From contig NZ_JANTHZ010000007.1 of NCBI RefSeq assembly GCF_024752355.1, positions 227,597 to 291,596 on the forward strand: DNA of 64,000 nucleotides, in the 5' to 3' direction. This stretch comes from Ancylobacter mangrovi (GTDB lineage: Bacteria; Pseudomonadota; Alphaproteobacteria; Rhizobiales; Xanthobacteraceae). Shown here in pieces: positions 44,835-54,734 of this stretch (positions within the stretch are counted from its first letter, which is position 1; each line of letters starts with the position of its first letter). Made by a program: the position numbers and the translations under genes. The notes below the pieces were generated by a model, which saw only the letters and a program-made list of their open reading frames with translations, was not told the DNA's origin and searched no databases.

Positions 44835-45923
44835 TCAGCTTTCGGGCGCCTCGATGATGGGGTCGTAGTGCGTGGCGTCGAAGCCGAGCACGTTCCAGCT
44901 CTGCTGCATGTGCGGGGGCAGAGGGGCGGAGACGTCGATCATCCGGTCACCACGCGGATGGGGGATCACCAGCCGGCGCGCCAGCAGGTGCAGCCGGTTC
45001 TGAAGCCCGCCCGGCAGGGGCCAGTTCTCGATGTCGAAATATTTCGGATCGCCGACGATCGGGTGGCCGATATGGGCGGCGTGAGCGCGCAGCTGGTGGG
45101 TGCGCCCCGTCACCGGCTTCAGCGACAGCCAGGACATCTTCTGCGCGGCGTGGTCGACCACGGCGTAATAGGAGATGGCGTGGCTCGCCTCGTCGTCGCC
45201 GTGCCGCGCGATCCGCATCTTCTCGGCCGCGTCGTCCTTGGCGAGATAGGTGGAGATGCGCCCCTGCGCCGGCCGGGGAACGCCCGGGACCAGCGCCCAG
45301 TAGACCTTGCGGGCGGAACGCGAGCGGAAGGTCTTGGCCAGCGTCGAGGCCGCCAGCCGGCTCTTCGCCACCAGCAGGATGCCCGACGTGTCCTTGTCGA
45401 TGCGGTGGACCAGGCGCGGCTTCTGCCCGTCCTCCCGGCGCAGCGCCTCCAGCATGCCGTCGACATGGCGATAGGTGCCCGAGCCACCCTGCACGGCGAG
45501 GCCGTAGGGCTTGTTGAGCACCAGCACGTCGCGGTCCTCGTAGAGCGTCATCGCCTTGAGCGCGCTCGCGTCCTTGTCGTCGGCGCTGGCGCGGCGCACC
45601 GCCGGCGCCGCGATCGCCCCGCCAGGCGACGTTGGCCGGGGGGGACGCACGCCGGGCGCCGTGCCCGCCTCCGCATGCTCCTGCGCGTCGAGATAATCCG
45701 CCGCCGAGAGCTGCGCCTTCTCCTCCAGCGGGGGAATGCGGACGGCCTGGCCGGCGGAAAGCCGGGTGTTGGTCTTCACCCGGCCGCCATCGACGCGCAC
45801 CTGCCCGCTGCGCAGCAGCTTCTGCAGGTGCCCGAAGGAAAGGTCGGGGAAATGCGTCTTGAACCAGCGGTCGAGGCGCATGCCCTCTTCATCGCTGTCG
45901 ACGTGTCGTGTGACGACGGCCAT
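44835..45923 (-). CDS. rluC: 23S rRNA pseudouridine synthase, RluC/RluD family
   Basis: Converts specific uridines in 23S rRNA to pseudouridine. The 362-residue protein has an N-terminal S4 RNA-binding domain (GMRLDRWFKTHFPDLSFGHLQKLLRSGQVRV) and an extended linker (about 75-120). The RluA catalytic domain carries the signature LVHRIDKDTSGILLVA with catalytic D176, plus LKPVTGRTHQLRAHAAHIGHPIVGD. The sequence favours RluC over RluD, but the exact target is uncertain. It lies last in the degQ-rarA-crcB-rluC gene run. Confidence 0.92.
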   Translation of the reverse strand: MAVVTRHVDSDEEGMRLDRWFKTHFPDLSFGHLQKLLRSGQVRVDGGRVKTNTRLSAGQAVRIPPLEEKAQLSAADYLDAQEHAEAGTAPGVRPPRPTSPGGAIAAPAVRRASADDKDASALKAMTLYEDRDVLVLNKPYGLAVQGGSGTYRHVDGMLEALRREDGQKPRLVHRIDKDTSGILLVAKSRLAASTLAKTFRSRSARKVYWALVPGVPRPAQGRISTYLAKDDAAEKMRIARHGDDEASHAISYYAVVDHAAQKMSWLSLKPVTGRTHQLRAHAAHIGHPIVGDPKYFDIENWPLPGGLQNRLHLLARRLVIPHPRGDRMIDVSAPLPPHMQQSWNVLGFDATHYDPIIEAPES

Positions 45924-45971
45924 CGTGTGTGTTCTCCTCGCCCCAGCACATAGCCGAGACGAGGCCCCGCG

Positions 45972-46361
45972 TCACGCGACCGCGCGCACCAGCGCCAAGC
46001 CACCGAACACGGCGGCCAGCGAGACGATGACCGATCCACCGACATAGAGCGCCGCCAGCCACACCTCGCCGCGCTCGGCGAGGATGGCGGCGTCGAGGGA
46101 GAAGGAGGAGAACGTGGTGAACCCGCCCAGCAGGCCGGTGACGACGAAGAAGCGGGCATGGCCGGCCCACATGTGCTCGACCCGCATGGTCAGCCAGCCG
46201 GCGGCGCATCCGATGATGAAGCTGCCCACCACGTTGACGAGGAAGGTCCCGAACGGAAACGCCGTGCCGAACATGCGGATGGACGCCATGCCGACGGCGT
46301 TTCTCAGCACGCCGCCGATCCCGGCGCCGAGGAAGATAAGGAACAGACCGCTCATCGTCAT
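45972..46361 (-). CDS. crcB: Fluoride ion channel CrcB/FluC
   Basis: Exports fluoride passively as a dual-topology dimer. The 129-residue protein has four membrane helices with GAGIGGVLRNAVG, PFGTFLVNVVGSFIIGCAAG and the pore motif VTGLLGGFTTFSSFSLDA. An ATG six bases downstream (46355) is an alternative start. It begins 9 bases after the rarA stop and so is probably expressed with it. No fluoride riboswitch can fit in that gap. Confidence 0.95.
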   Translation of the reverse strand: MTMSGLFLIFLGAGIGGVLRNAVGMASIRMFGTAFPFGTFLVNVVGSFIIGCAAGWLTMRVEHMWAGHARFFVVTGLLGGFTTFSSFSLDAAILAERGEVWLAALYVGGSVIVSLAAVFGGLALVRAVA

Positions 46362-46370
46362 GGCTTCCCC

Positions 46371-47684
46371 TTACCTCTCCTGCCGCTCCGCGCGCAAGCG
46401 GGCCCAGTAGTCGAGGCGCTTGCGGATCTCGCGCTCGAAACCGCGCTCCACCGGCTCGTAGAAGTGCTGGCGGCCCAGCTTGTCGGGAAAATAGTTCTGC
46501 CCGGAGAACGCGTCGGGCGCGTCGTGGTCGTAGTCGTAGCCCGAGCCATAGCCTTCCTGCCGCATCAGCTTGGTCGGCGCGTTGAGGATGTGCTTGGGCG
46601 GCACCAGCGAGCCGCCCTCCTTCGCCACCCTCAGCGCCTGCTTCCAGGCGGTGTATACGGCGTTCGATTTCGGCGCGGTTGCCAGATAGACCGCCGCCTG
46701 CGCCAGCGCGAGCTCGCCCTCGGGCGAACCGAGAAAATCGTAGGTGTCCTTCGCCGCATTGGCGACCACCAGCGCCTGCGGGTCGGCGTTGCCGATATCC
46801 TCGGACGCCATCCGCACCAGCCGGCGGGCAAGGAAGAGCGGGTTCTCGCCGGCATCGATCATGCGCGCCAGCCAGTACAGCGCCGCGTCCGGGTCCGAGC
46901 CGCGCACCGACTTGTGCAGCGCCGAGATGAGGTTGTAGTGCCCGTCCTCGCTCTTGTCGTAGATCGGGGCGCGGCGCTGGACGATCTCCTGCAGCTTGGC
47001 GCCGTCGAACACTTCGCCCGGCCGCGCCGCACGCCACGCCTCCTCGGCCAGTGTCAGCGCCGCCCGCCCGTCGCCGTCCGCCATCCGCACCAGCACCGCC
47101 CGCGCGTCCGTGTCGAGCGGCAGGGGGCGGCCCTCGAGCTCCTCGGCCCGGCCGAGCAGCCGGTCGATCGCCTCCTCGCCGAGGGCGCGGAAGGTGAGCA
47201 CGCGGGCGCGCGAGAGTAGAGCCGCGTTGAGCTCGAAGGACGGATTCTCGGTGGTGGCACCGACCAGCGTGACGGTGCCGTCCTCCATCACCGGCAGGAA
47301 GCTGTCCTGCTGGGCGCGGTTGAAGCGATGGATCTCGTCGACGAACAGCAGCGTGCCCCGGCCGAGCGCGCGGCGCCCGCGCGCCGCCTCGAACACCTTC
47401 TTCAGGTCGGCGACGCCGGTGAAGATGGCCGAGACCTGCTCGAAATCGAGATCGGTCGAATGCGCAAGCAGCCGGGCGACGGTCGTCTTGCCCGTCCCGG
47501 GCGGTCCCCAGAAGATGAGCGAGCCCAGCGAATGGCTCTCGATCATGCGGGTGAGGATGCCGTCCGGGCCGGTCAGGTGCTCCTGTCCGACCACCTCGGA
47601 GAGCTGACGCGGCCGGAGCCGGTCGGCCAGCGGCCGCGGCGCGGTGGTTTCAAGCCCGGCGCTGGCAAAGAGGTCGTCAACCAA
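46371..47684 (-). CDS. rarA: Replication-associated recombination protein A (RarA/MgsA)
   Basis: An AAA+ ATPase of the clamp-loader family that acts at stalled replication forks. I place the start at TTG 47684 (MVDDLFASAGLE), 7 bases after the degQ stop, because the longer frame runs through degQ. It gives 437 residues with PLADRLRPRQLSEVVGQEHL, Walker A GPPGTGKT (60-67), Walker B LLFVDEIHRFNRAQQD, VGATTENPSFELNAALLSR (sensor 1/Arg finger) and the RarA C-terminal tetramerisation region (YNLISALHKSVRGSDPDAALYWLARM). The TTG start is inferred. Confidence 0.94.
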   Translation of the reverse strand: MVDDLFASAGLETTAPRPLADRLRPRQLSEVVGQEHLTGPDGILTRMIESHSLGSLIFWGPPGTGKTTVARLLAHSTDLDFEQVSAIFTGVADLKKVFEAARGRRALGRGTLLFVDEIHRFNRAQQDSFLPVMEDGTVTLVGATTENPSFELNAALLSRARVLTFRALGEEAIDRLLGRAEELEGRPLPLDTDARAVLVRMADGDGRAALTLAEEAWRAARPGEVFDGAKLQEIVQRRAPIYDKSEDGHYNLISALHKSVRGSDPDAALYWLARMIDAGENPLFLARRLVRMASEDIGNADPQALVVANAAKDTYDFLGSPEGELALAQAAVYLATAPKSNAVYTAWKQALRVAKEGGSLVPPKHILNAPTKLMRQEGYGSGYDYDHDAPDAFSGQNYFPDKLGRQHFYEPVERGFEREIRKRLDYWARLRAERQER

Positions 47685-47691
47685 GGAAGCC

Positions 47692-49155
47692 TCATCCCGG
47701 AAGCATGGCGGTGAGCGTGCGCCCGCCGCGCTGCAGCGTAATGCGCCACACCCGCGAGGGCGAGGCGGTGGCGCGCACCAGATCGTCGGTGCGCTCGATG
47801 CGCTCGCCATTCACCTCGACCAGCACATCGCCGACCTTCAGATTGGTGAGGTCCGCGGGCGAGCCATCGGCGACGGCGGTCACCACCACGCCCTTGTCCG
47901 GCTCGACCGTGCGCAGCTCCTCCGCCACGGCCGGCGACAGGTTGACCACGGTGGCGCCGGCGAGCGGCGAGCGACCGTCGAGCACGCGCTCCTCGCGCGG
48001 CACGGTCTCGGGCGCGGCCTCGAGCGGGAGCGAGAGCTCCATCTTCTTGCCCTGCCGCACCACGGCCACCTCGACCTTGCCGCCGAGCGGGCGGGTGGCG
48101 AAGCGATAGCCGAAGGCGTCCGGGTCGTCGGTCTCCTGCCCGGCGATGCCGGTGATGAGGTCGCCGACCTTCAGCCCGCCGAGCGCCGCCGGACTGCCGG
48201 GCACCACGCTCTGCACCAGCGAGCCGACCGGGCGCGGCAGGTCCAGCCCCTCGGCGATGTCCGGCGTCACCCGCTGGAGCTGGGCGCCGAGCCAGGGGCG
48301 GCGCACCGACTTGCCACCGCTCAGCACCGATTGCAGCACCACGCGCACCATGTCGGCGGGAATCGCGAAGCCAATGCCCTGCGAGCCGCCCGAGCGCGAG
48401 AAGATCGCCGTGTTGATGCCGATGACGCGACCGGCCGTGTCCACCAGCGCGCCGCCGGAATTGCCGGGATTGATGGCCGCGTCGGTCTGGATGAAGAACT
48501 GATAGTCGGTGATGCCGACCTGGGTGCGCGCGAGCGCCGAGACGATGCCCTGCGTCACCGTCTGGCCGACACCGAACGGGTTGCCGATGGCAAGCACGAT
48601 GTCGCCGACCTGAAGATCGTCGGACGAGCCGAGCTCGGCGGAGGGGAAGTCGCCCTTGCCGCCCTTCAGCTTCAGAATCGCCAGATCCGTGCGCGGGTCG
48701 CGCAGCAGGATATCGGCGTCGTATTCGCGCTTGTCGGCCAGCGACACCCGCACCTCGTCGGCACCGTCGATGACGTGGTTGTTGGTGACCACCAGACCCG
48801 ACGGGTCGACGATGACGCCCGAGCCGAGGGCGCGCTGGATGCGCTCGCTCGGTCCGCCGAAGCCGGGGCCGGAGGGAGCGCCGAAGAAGCGGCGGAAGAA
48901 CGGGTCGTCGAGCAGCGACATGCCCCGGCGCTGGCGGACCGCCCGCATCGCGTAGACGTTGACGATGGCGGGCGCGGTGCGCGCCACCACGGGCGCGAAG
49001 CTGAGCGCGATCTCCGCCCGCGAGGTCGGCACCCGCGTCTGCCCGGGCGTCGCCATCGGCATCGGCGTGGGCGGCGTCGCCGGGCTGGGGGCCTGCGCCA
49101 CAGCGGGCGCGATCAGGAGAAGGGTGGCGGTGAGGAAGCTGGCAAAACGGTTCAT
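47692..49155 (-). CDS. degQ: DegQ/DegP-type periplasmic serine protease (Do family)
   Basis: A periplasmic protease-chaperone that handles misfolded envelope proteins. The 487-residue protein has a signal peptide (FLTATLLLIAPAVAQA), the chymotrypsin-like domain with catalytic H127 (TNNHVID), D157 (DPRTDLAIL) and S233 (NPGNSGGALVD), and two PDZ domains (about 280-370 and 405-485). Proline- and glycine-rich spacers (PSPATPPTPMPM; GAPSGPGFGGPSE) precede the protease core. It is the first gene of the degQ-rarA-crcB-rluC run, and the rplQ terminator separates it from the ribosomal cluster. Confidence 0.94.
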   Translation of the reverse strand: MNRFASFLTATLLLIAPAVAQAPSPATPPTPMPMATPGQTRVPTSRAEIALSFAPVVARTAPAIVNVYAMRAVRQRRGMSLLDDPFFRRFFGAPSGPGFGGPSERIQRALGSGVIVDPSGLVVTNNHVIDGADEVRVSLADKREYDADILLRDPRTDLAILKLKGGKGDFPSAELGSSDDLQVGDIVLAIGNPFGVGQTVTQGIVSALARTQVGITDYQFFIQTDAAINPGNSGGALVDTAGRVIGINTAIFSRSGGSQGIGFAIPADMVRVVLQSVLSGGKSVRRPWLGAQLQRVTPDIAEGLDLPRPVGSLVQSVVPGSPAALGGLKVGDLITGIAGQETDDPDAFGYRFATRPLGGKVEVAVVRQGKKMELSLPLEAAPETVPREERVLDGRSPLAGATVVNLSPAVAEELRTVEPDKGVVVTAVADGSPADLTNLKVGDVLVEVNGERIERTDDLVRATASPSRVWRITLQRGGRTLTAMLPG

Positions 49156-49261
49156 GGCCTCAGATATAGCCTTGGCTCCTTGGCGGAAAAAGGGTCGAGG
49201 GCCTTCACCGCCTCACTTCCGCGCCCTGCCCGTAGGCGAGCCATGCCCCCTGCCCCGGCAC

Positions 49262-49292
49262 AAACAAAAAGGGGCAGCCAAGGCCGCCCCTT
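49262..49292 (-). terminator. Intrinsic terminator after rplQ
   Basis: AAGGGGC (49269-49275) and GCCCCTT (49286-49292) enclose an inner GCC/GGC pair. On the minus strand the stem runs into TTTTTGTTTG. It lies 26 bases downstream of the rplQ stop and closes the ribosomal cluster. Confidence 0.88.
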
Positions 49293-49317
49293 CGTCATGC
49301 CGTTGCGTCGCCCGGTG

Positions 49318-49746
49318 TCAGGCGGCGGCGGATTCTTCGGTCTTCGACGCCTCGTGACGGGCGAGGTCGGCGGCGCCCTTGGCGCTCTCGTCGCGGTCGA
49401 CCAGCTCGATCACCGCGATCGGGGCCGAATCACCGTGCCGGAAGCCGGCCTTGATGATGCGGGTGTAGCCGCCGTTGCGCTCCTTGTAGCGCGGGCCGAT
49501 GACGTCGAAGAGCTTGCGCACGACGGCAACGTCGCGCACCTCGGCGATCGCCTGGCGGCGCGCATGCAGCCCGCCACGCTTGCCGAGGGTGATCAGCTTC
49601 TCGACCACCGGGCGAAGGTCCTTCGCCTTCGGCAGCGTGGTGATGATCTGCTCATGGGTGATGAGCGCCTGCGCCATGTTGGCGAACATGGCCTTGCGGT
49701 GCTCAGCGGTCCGGTTGAACCGGCGATATGCCTTGCCGTGGTTCAT
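49318..49746 (-). CDS. rplQ: 50S ribosomal protein L17
   Basis: A 142-residue L17 beginning [25 protein letters not shown], the family's hallmark, with [14 protein letters not shown] [18 protein letters not shown] further on. L17 lines the polypeptide exit tunnel region. The C-terminal 20 residues are acidic/Ala-rich ([18 protein letters not shown]), a typical alphaproteobacterial extension. It is the last gene of the cluster, 75 bases after rpoA. Confidence 0.97.
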   Translation of the reverse strand: MNHGKAYRRFNRTAEHRKAMFANMAQALITHEQIITTLPKAKDLRPVVEKLITLGKRGGLHARRQAIAEVRDVAVVRKLFDVIGPRYKERNGGYTRIIKAGFRHGDSAPIAVIELVDRDESAKGAADLARHEASKTEESAAA

Positions 49747-49821
49747 GACGACTAAATCCTAAGGTGCGACGGCCTTCGAGCCGGGTAATGGATGTGACGG
49801 CTCGAACGCCGCGTTCAGTGC

Positions 49822-50847
49822 TCAGTAGTGATCTTCGAACCGCTTGGCGAGATCCTCGATGTTCTCCGGCGGCCAGCCCGGCACTTCCATGCCGAGGTGC
49901 AGGCCCATGCTGGCGAGAACTTCCTTGATCTCGTTCAGCGACTTGCGGCCGAAGTTCGGGGTCCGGAGCATCTCCGCCTCGGTCTTCTGGATCAGGTCGC
50001 CGATATAGACGATGTTGTCGTTCTTCAGGCAGTTCGCCGAACGAACCGACAGCTCGAGCTCGTCGACCTTCTTCAGCAGCGCCGGGTTGAAGGGCAGCTC
50101 CTGCATGGCCGGGCTCTCGGCCTCGCGCTTGGGCTCCTCGAAGTTCACGAAGATCTCAAGCTGGTCCTGCAGAATGCGCGCGGCATAGGCCAGCGCGTCC
50201 TCGGGACCGATCGAGCCGTTGGTCTCGATGGTCATGGTCAGCTTGTCGAAGTCGAGGATCTGGCCCTCGCGGGTGTTCTCGACCTTGTAGGAGACCTTCT
50301 TGACCGGCGAGTAGAGGCTATCGACCGGGATCAGGCCGATCGGCGCGTCCTCGGGACGGTTGCGGTCGGCGGCGACATAGCCCTTGCCGGTGTCGACCGT
50401 GAACTCCATGCGGATCTCGGCGCCGTCGTCGAGCGTGCACAGCACGAGCTCGGGGTTCAGCACCTGGATGTCGCCGACGGTCTGGATGTCGCCGGCGGTG
50501 ACGATGCCCGGACCCTGCTTCTTGACGACCATGCGCTTGGCACTGTCGCCGACCATCTTGATGGCGATGTCCTTGATGTTGAGGACGATGTCCGTCACGT
50601 CCTCACGCACGCCGGGGATCGACGAGAACTCGTGCAGCACGCCGTCGATATGCACCGACGTCACCGCCGCGCCCTGGAGCGAGGACAGCAGGATGCGACG
50701 CAGCGCATTGCCGAGCGTCTGGCCGAATCCACGCTCGAGCGGCTCGGCGACAACCGTCGCGAAGCGCTTCGCATCGCCGCCGACCGAAACCTCGAGCTTC
50801 TCGGGCTTGATCAGCTCTTGCCAGTTCTTCTGAATCACTTGCGTCAC
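49822..50847 (-). CDS. rpoA: DNA-directed RNA polymerase subunit alpha
   Basis: The alpha subunit nucleates core RNA polymerase assembly and contacts promoter UP elements and activators. The 341-residue protein starts with GTG at 50847 ([17 protein letters not shown]). The assembly domain ([25 protein letters not shown]) is followed by the C-terminal domain (about 250-325) with [40 protein letters not shown]. It lies between rpsK and rplQ, as in other proteobacterial alpha operons, although rpsD is missing here. Confidence 0.98.
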   Translation of the reverse strand: MTQVIQKNWQELIKPEKLEVSVGGDAKRFATVVAEPLERGFGQTLGNALRRILLSSLQGAAVTSVHIDGVLHEFSSIPGVREDVTDIVLNIKDIAIKMVGDSAKRMVVKKQGPGIVTAGDIQTVGDIQVLNPELVLCTLDDGAEIRMEFTVDTGKGYVAADRNRPEDAPIGLIPVDSLYSPVKKVSYKVENTREGQILDFDKLTMTIETNGSIGPEDALAYAARILQDQLEIFVNFEEPKREAESPAMQELPFNPALLKKVDELELSVRSANCLKNDNIVYIGDLIQKTEAEMLRTPNFGRKSLNEIKEVLASMGLHLGMEVPGWPPENIEDLAKRFEDHY

Positions 50848-50967
50848 CCTTGCTTTCGACGGCCCCCGGACGAAACCTCCGGGACGCGCCCCCGGCCGGG
50901 CCGGGAGGGAATGCCAAACGCGGCGTGCCCGGCGGCGCGCGACCGCGCCGCCCGGCCTAGCTAAAAA

Positions 50968-51357
50968 TCAGACGCGCCGACGCTTGCGCGGGCGGCAGCC
51001 ATTGTGCGGGATCGGCGTCACGTCGCGGATCGACGTCACCGTGTAGCCCGCGGCCTGGAAGGCGCGCAGCGCCGACTCGCGTCCCGAACCCGGGCCGGAA
51101 ACCTCGACCTCGATGGTGCGCATGCCGTGCTCGGCGGCCTTGCGCGCGCAATCCTCGGCGGCGACCTGCGCCGCGTAGGGGGTCGACTTGCGCGAGCCCT
51201 TGAAGCCCATGGCACCCGCCGAGGACCAGGCAATGGTGTTGCCCTGCGCGTCGGTGATGGTGATCATGGTGTTGTTGAACGACGCATTCACATGCGCGAC
51301 GCCCGACGCGATGTTCTTCCGCTCGCGACGCTTGATGCGGGCAGCTTCCTTAGCCAT
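50968..51357 (-). CDS. rpsK: 30S ribosomal protein S11
   Basis: A 129-residue S11 with [21 protein letters not shown] and the C-terminal [19 protein letters not shown]. It sits on the 30S platform near the mRNA exit, close to the Shine-Dalgarno helix. The start [16 protein letters not shown] fits the family. There are 117 bases between it and rpsM and 120 bases before rpoA, gaps larger than in the S10/spc part of the cluster. Confidence 0.97.
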   Translation of the reverse strand: MAKEAARIKRRERKNIASGVAHVNASFNNTMITITDAQGNTIAWSSAGAMGFKGSRKSTPYAAQVAAEDCARKAAEHGMRTIEVEVSGPGSGRESALRAFQAAGYTVTSIRDVTPIPHNGCRPRKRRRV

Positions 51358-51474
51358 TTGATCTTCGATCCTTCAGGCGCGCCCGTCATTCCAGGCGCTC
51401 GGGACAATAGTCTTGAATGTCGAAACCGGCCGCTCATGCCGCCGGCGTGCAAAAGCGGGCCGAAGCCCGCCTCC

Positions 51475-51843
51475 TCACTTCTTCTTGCCGGCGATCGGCT
51501 TGGCCGGACCCTTGCGGGTACGCGCATTGGTGTGCGTACGCTGGCCGCGCACCGGCAGACCACGGCGATGGCGCAGGCCGCGGTAACAGCCGAGGTCCAT
51601 CAGGCGCTTGATGTTCATCGACACTTCGCGGCGAAGGTCGCCCTCGACGATGTAATCGCGGTCGATGGTCTCACGGATCTGGAGCACTTCCTGATCGGTG
51701 AGCTGGTTCACGCGGCGCTCGGCCGGGATGCCGACCTTTTCCACGATCTCCGACGCGTTCTTCGCGCCGATGCCGTGAATGTACTGAAGCGCGATGACGA
51801 CGCGCTTGTTGGTCGGGATATTGACGCCTGCGATACGGGCCAC
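51475..51843 (-). CDS. rpsM: 30S ribosomal protein S13
   Basis: A 122-residue S13 ([54 protein letters not shown]). S13 sits at the head of the small subunit and bridges to L5. It is the first gene of the alpha operon section. The 192 bases between adk and rpsM hold a good promoter (51988-52016) and a leader hairpin (51936-51956), so rpsM-rpsK-rpoA-rplQ can be transcribed independently of spc. Confidence 0.97.
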   Translation of the reverse strand: MARIAGVNIPTNKRVVIALQYIHGIGAKNASEIVEKVGIPAERRVNQLTDQEVLQIRETIDRDYIVEGDLRREVSMNIKRLMDLGCYRGLRHRRGLPVRGQRTHTNARTRKGPAKPIAGKKK

Positions 51844-51935
51844 TGGCCGTCTCCATGTCGTCCGGCAAGCCGGAGGTTTACCTCACCTCGCGTCCGGTGG
51901 AGGCCGGCTCATGCGAGGATGCGCAAGGCGCCGCG

Positions 51936-51956
51936 CGACATCACCGCGTGATGTCG
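51936..51956 (-). promoter_or_regulatory. Hairpin in the rpsM leader, candidate r-protein autoregulatory element
   Basis: CGACATCAC (51936-51944) and GTGATGTCG (51948-51956) form a perfect 9-bp stem with a 3-base loop, about 93 bases upstream of the rpsM ATG and inside the leader predicted from the promoter at 51988-52016. No T-run follows on the minus strand, so it is not a plain terminator. Confidence 0.5.
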
Positions 51957-51987
51957 GCCCGCGACGCCCTTTCTAAGTGAAGCGCGG

Positions 51988-52016
51988 CACATAGAGCGAT
52001 TCTGGCACCCTGTCAA
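51988..52016 (-). promoter_or_regulatory. Promoter of the rpsM-rpsK-rpoA-rplQ operon
   Basis: On the minus strand TTGACA (52016-52011), preceded by C (CTTGACA, the preferred alphaproteobacterial form), is followed after 17 bases by TATGTG (51993-51988). It lies just downstream of the adk stop at 52036 and would give a leader of about 137 bases. Confidence 0.7.
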
Positions 52017-52035
52017 GCCCGCGCGACCAATTCGG

Positions 52036-52620
52036 TCAGACGGCCTCGAGAATCTCCGAGATCGCCTGTTCCACCTCACCGATCGGCTTCATGCCGTCGA
52101 CGGCCACCAGGAGCCCACGTTCGGCGTAATAAGGCGCCACGACCGCGGTGTCGCGGTTGAACGCCTCGAGCCGGGTCTTGAAGATTTCCGGATCGTCGTC
52201 CCGGCGCACCGGCTCGCCACGCTCGGTGGCTTCGCGGGCGCGCTGCAGGATGCGGTCGACAAGCTTCGCCTGGTCGACCTTGAACTCGATCACCGCGTCG
52301 AGCTTCAGGCCCTTGGCGGCGAGCATGTCGTCCAGCGCCTTGGCCTGGGCGACCGTGCGCGGGAAACCGTCGAGGATGAAGCCCTTGGCGGCGTCCGGCT
52401 GCTCGATACGATCGGCGACGATGTCGATCACGATGTCATCCGACACGAGCTTGCCCGCGTCCATCACTTCCTTGGCACGCAGGCCGACGGGCGTTCCGTT
52501 ACGCACCGCCTCGCGCAGCATGTCCCCGGTCGAGAGTTGCACGATGCCGTGCCGTGCGACCAGACGCTGCGCCTGAGTTCCCTTGCCCGCACCCGGCGGA
52601 CCAAGAAGAATCAGCCTCAT
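52036..52620 (-). CDS. adk: Adenylate kinase
   Basis: Catalyses 2 ADP to ATP plus AMP. The 194-residue protein has the P-loop [10 protein letters not shown] (7-16), [18 protein letters not shown], the [13 protein letters not shown] motif and a very short LID segment ([19 protein letters not shown]) without the zinc cysteines or the long LID of E. coli Adk. This short-LID form is usual in alphaproteobacteria. Its ATG overlaps the secY stop (ATGA), so it is translationally coupled to secY. Confidence 0.97.
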   Translation of the reverse strand: MRLILLGPPGAGKGTQAQRLVARHGIVQLSTGDMLREAVRNGTPVGLRAKEVMDAGKLVSDDIVIDIVADRIEQPDAAKGFILDGFPRTVAQAKALDDMLAAKGLKLDAVIEFKVDQAKLVDRILQRAREATERGEPVRRDDDPEIFKTRLEAFNRDTAVVAPYYAERGLLVAVDGMKPIGEVEQAISEILEAV

Positions 52621-53948
52621 CGACGCTTCCCCCTGAGCTTGGCCTTCTTGACCAGCCCTTCATATTGATGCGCCAGCAAGTGCCCCTGGACCTGCGCAAC
52701 CGTGTCCATGGTCACGCTCACCACGATCAGCAGCGACGTGCCCCCGAAGTAGAACGGAACCGCAGCATACGAGATCAGTATCTCGGGGAACAGGCAGACG
52801 ATCGCTAGGTAAGCCGCACCGATGACGGTGATGCGAGTCAGCACATAGTCGATATACTCGGCCGTGCGCTCACCCGGACGGATACCGGGGATGAAGCCGC
52901 CATGCTTCTTGAGGTTGTCCGCCGTCTCCGTCGGATTGAAGACGATCGCGGTGTAGAAGAAGCAGAAGAACACGATCAGCGCCACGTAGAGCAGCATGAA
53001 CAGCGGCTGGCCGTGCCCGATCAGCGCCGTGACCGTGGTGAGCCATTCCGGCCCGCGGCCCTGCATGAAGCTGGCGACCGTGGTCGGGATCAGCAGCAGC
53101 GAGGAGGCGAAGATCGGCGGGATGACGCCCGAGGTGTTGAGCTTCAGCGGCAGGTGCGACGACTGGCCGTCATAGACCTTGTTGCCCACCTGGCGTTTTG
53201 GATACTGGATCAGCAGCCGGCGCTGGGCGCGCTCCATGAACACGATGAACATGATCACCGCCACGACCATCAGGATCACAGCGAGGATGATGCCGGTGGA
53301 CAGGGCGCCCTGACGACCGAGTTCCAGCGTGTTCGCGGTCGCCGAAGGCAGCTCCGCGACGATGCCGGCGAAGATGATCAGCGAGATGCCGTTGCCGATG
53401 CCGCGCGAGGTGATCTGCTCGCCCAGCCACATCAGGAACATGGTGCCGCCGGTCAGCGTGATCACGGTCGAGATGCGGAAGAACCAGCCGGGATCCGAGA
53501 CCACCGAGCCCGAGCCCTCGAGTCCGACGGCGATGCCGTAGGACTGGAACACGGCGAGCACCACCGTGAGGTAGCGCGTGTACTGGTTGATGGTCTTGCG
53601 GCCCGCCTCGCCTTCCTTCTTCAGCGCCTCCAGCGTCGGGGAGACGGTGGTCAGCAGCTGGATGATGATCGAGGCGGAGATGTACGGCATGATGTTCAGG
53701 GCGAAGATCGCCATGCGCGAGACCGCGCCGCCCGAGAACATGTTGAACAGGCCGATGATGCCCTGCTGCGCGGTGTTGAACACGTCCGCAAGCGCATCCG
53801 GGTTGATGCCGGGCATCGGAATGTAGGTGCCGAGCCGATAGACGAGAAGCGCACCCAGCGTAAACCAGATGCGCTTCTTCAGTTCTTCGGCCTTCGCGAG
53901 AGCACCGAAATTGAGGTTCGACGCGAGCTGTTCCGCTGCCGAGGCCAT
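52617..53948 (-). CDS. secY: Sec translocase channel subunit SecY
   Basis: The membrane channel through which Sec substrates cross or enter the inner membrane, with SecE and SecG. The 443-residue protein has ten membrane helices. It includes the plug/helix 2 region ([26 protein letters not shown]), [23 protein letters not shown] (helix 4-5) and [28 protein letters not shown] (cytoplasmic loop and helix 9). It lies 58 bases after rplO and overlaps adk by 4 bases, the standard spc order. Confidence 0.98.
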   Translation of the reverse strand: MASAAEQLASNLNFGALAKAEELKKRIWFTLGALLVYRLGTYIPMPGINPDALADVFNTAQQGIIGLFNMFSGGAVSRMAIFALNIMPYISASIIIQLLTTVSPTLEALKKEGEAGRKTINQYTRYLTVVLAVFQSYGIAVGLEGSGSVVSDPGWFFRISTVITLTGGTMFLMWLGEQITSRGIGNGISLIIFAGIVAELPSATANTLELGRQGALSTGIILAVILMVVAVIMFIVFMERAQRRLLIQYPKRQVGNKVYDGQSSHLPLKLNTSGVIPPIFASSLLLIPTTVASFMQGRGPEWLTTVTALIGHGQPLFMLLYVALIVFFCFFYTAIVFNPTETADNLKKHGGFIPGIRPGERTAEYIDYVLTRITVIGAAYLAIVCLFPEILISYAAVPFYFGGTSLLIVVSVTMDTVAQVQGHLLAHQYEGLVKKAKLRGKRR

Positions 53949-54006
53949 GAGGCTTCGCTCCCTCGCTGTGCCCTGAAGGACTTTGTAGGTAGGCCTGACT
54001 TAAGCG

Positions 54007-54495
54007 TCAGGCCGCCGTTTCACCAGCCTTGGCCTTGGACGCGAGCAGCGTCACAGTGCCGCCGGCCTTCTCGATCGCTTCGACCGCCGACTTCGTGGCG
54101 TGGGCGACCTCGAGCGTCACCTTCGCCTTCAGCTCGCCGCCGCCGAGCACCCGCACGCCCGCCTTGGCGCGGCGCAGCACGCCCGCCTCGACCAGGGCCG
54201 CCTGGGTGACCGCCGTGCCGGCGTCCAGCTTGCCCGCATCGATCGCGGTCTGGATGCGGCCGAGGGAGACCTCGTTCCAGTCCAGCGCGAAGATGTTGTT
54301 GAAGCCGCGCTTGGGCAGGCGACGATGGATCGGCATCTGGCCGCCCTCGAAGCCCTTGATCGCGACGCCGGTGCGCGAGGTCTGACCCTTCACGCCACGC
54401 CCGCCGGTCTTGCCCTTGCCGGAGCCGATGCCGCGGCCGACGCGCATGCGCTTCTTGCGCGCGCCGTCATTGTCCTTGATCTCGTTGAGGCTCAT
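54007..54495 (-). CDS. rplO: 50S ribosomal protein L15
   Basis: A 162-residue L15 with [38 protein letters not shown] and [18 protein letters not shown], the basic Gly-rich extension that threads into 23S rRNA. The C-terminal half ([31 protein letters not shown]) is the globular domain. It precedes secY by 58 bases and follows rpmD by 21. Confidence 0.97.
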   Translation of the reverse strand: MSLNEIKDNDGARKKRMRVGRGIGSGKGKTGGRGVKGQTSRTGVAIKGFEGGQMPIHRRLPKRGFNNIFALDWNEVSLGRIQTAIDAGKLDAGTAVTQAALVEAGVLRRAKAGVRVLGGGELKAKVTLEVAHATKSAVEAIEKAGGTVTLLASKAKAGETAA

Positions 54496-54516
54496 CGCCA
54501 GTCTCCTTCGGCGCCG

Positions 54517-54708
54517 TCAGGCTTCGACGACGCGGACGAGGTGGCGGACCTTCTGGATCATGCCACGCACGGCCGGGGTGTCTTCGAGCGTCGAGCGACG
54601 CCCAAGCTTGTTGAGGCCGAGACCGACGAGCGTCGCCCGCTGCTCCTGGGGGCGGCGGATCGGGCTGCCGACCTGCTCGACCGTGACCGTCTTGCTGCTG
54701 TTCGCCAT
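54517..54708 (-). CDS. rpmD: 50S ribosomal protein L30
   Basis: A 63-residue L30 ([20 protein letters not shown], then [29 protein letters not shown]). The start at the ATG at 54708 has GGAG 7 bases upstream; an upstream ATG adding four residues lacks one. L30 binds 23S domain II/5S region of the 50S subunit. Usual spc position between rpsE and rplO. Confidence 0.96.
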   Translation of the reverse strand: MANSSKTVTVEQVGSPIRRPQEQRATLVGLGLNKLGRRSTLEDTPAVRGMIQKVRHLVRVVEA

Positions 54709-54734
54709 GATAAGCTCCACTACCTCTCAGGGCG

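Noticed and set aside
46362..46370. Fluoride riboswitch upstream of crcB
   Set aside because: Only 9 bases separate rarA and crcB; no room for the motif.
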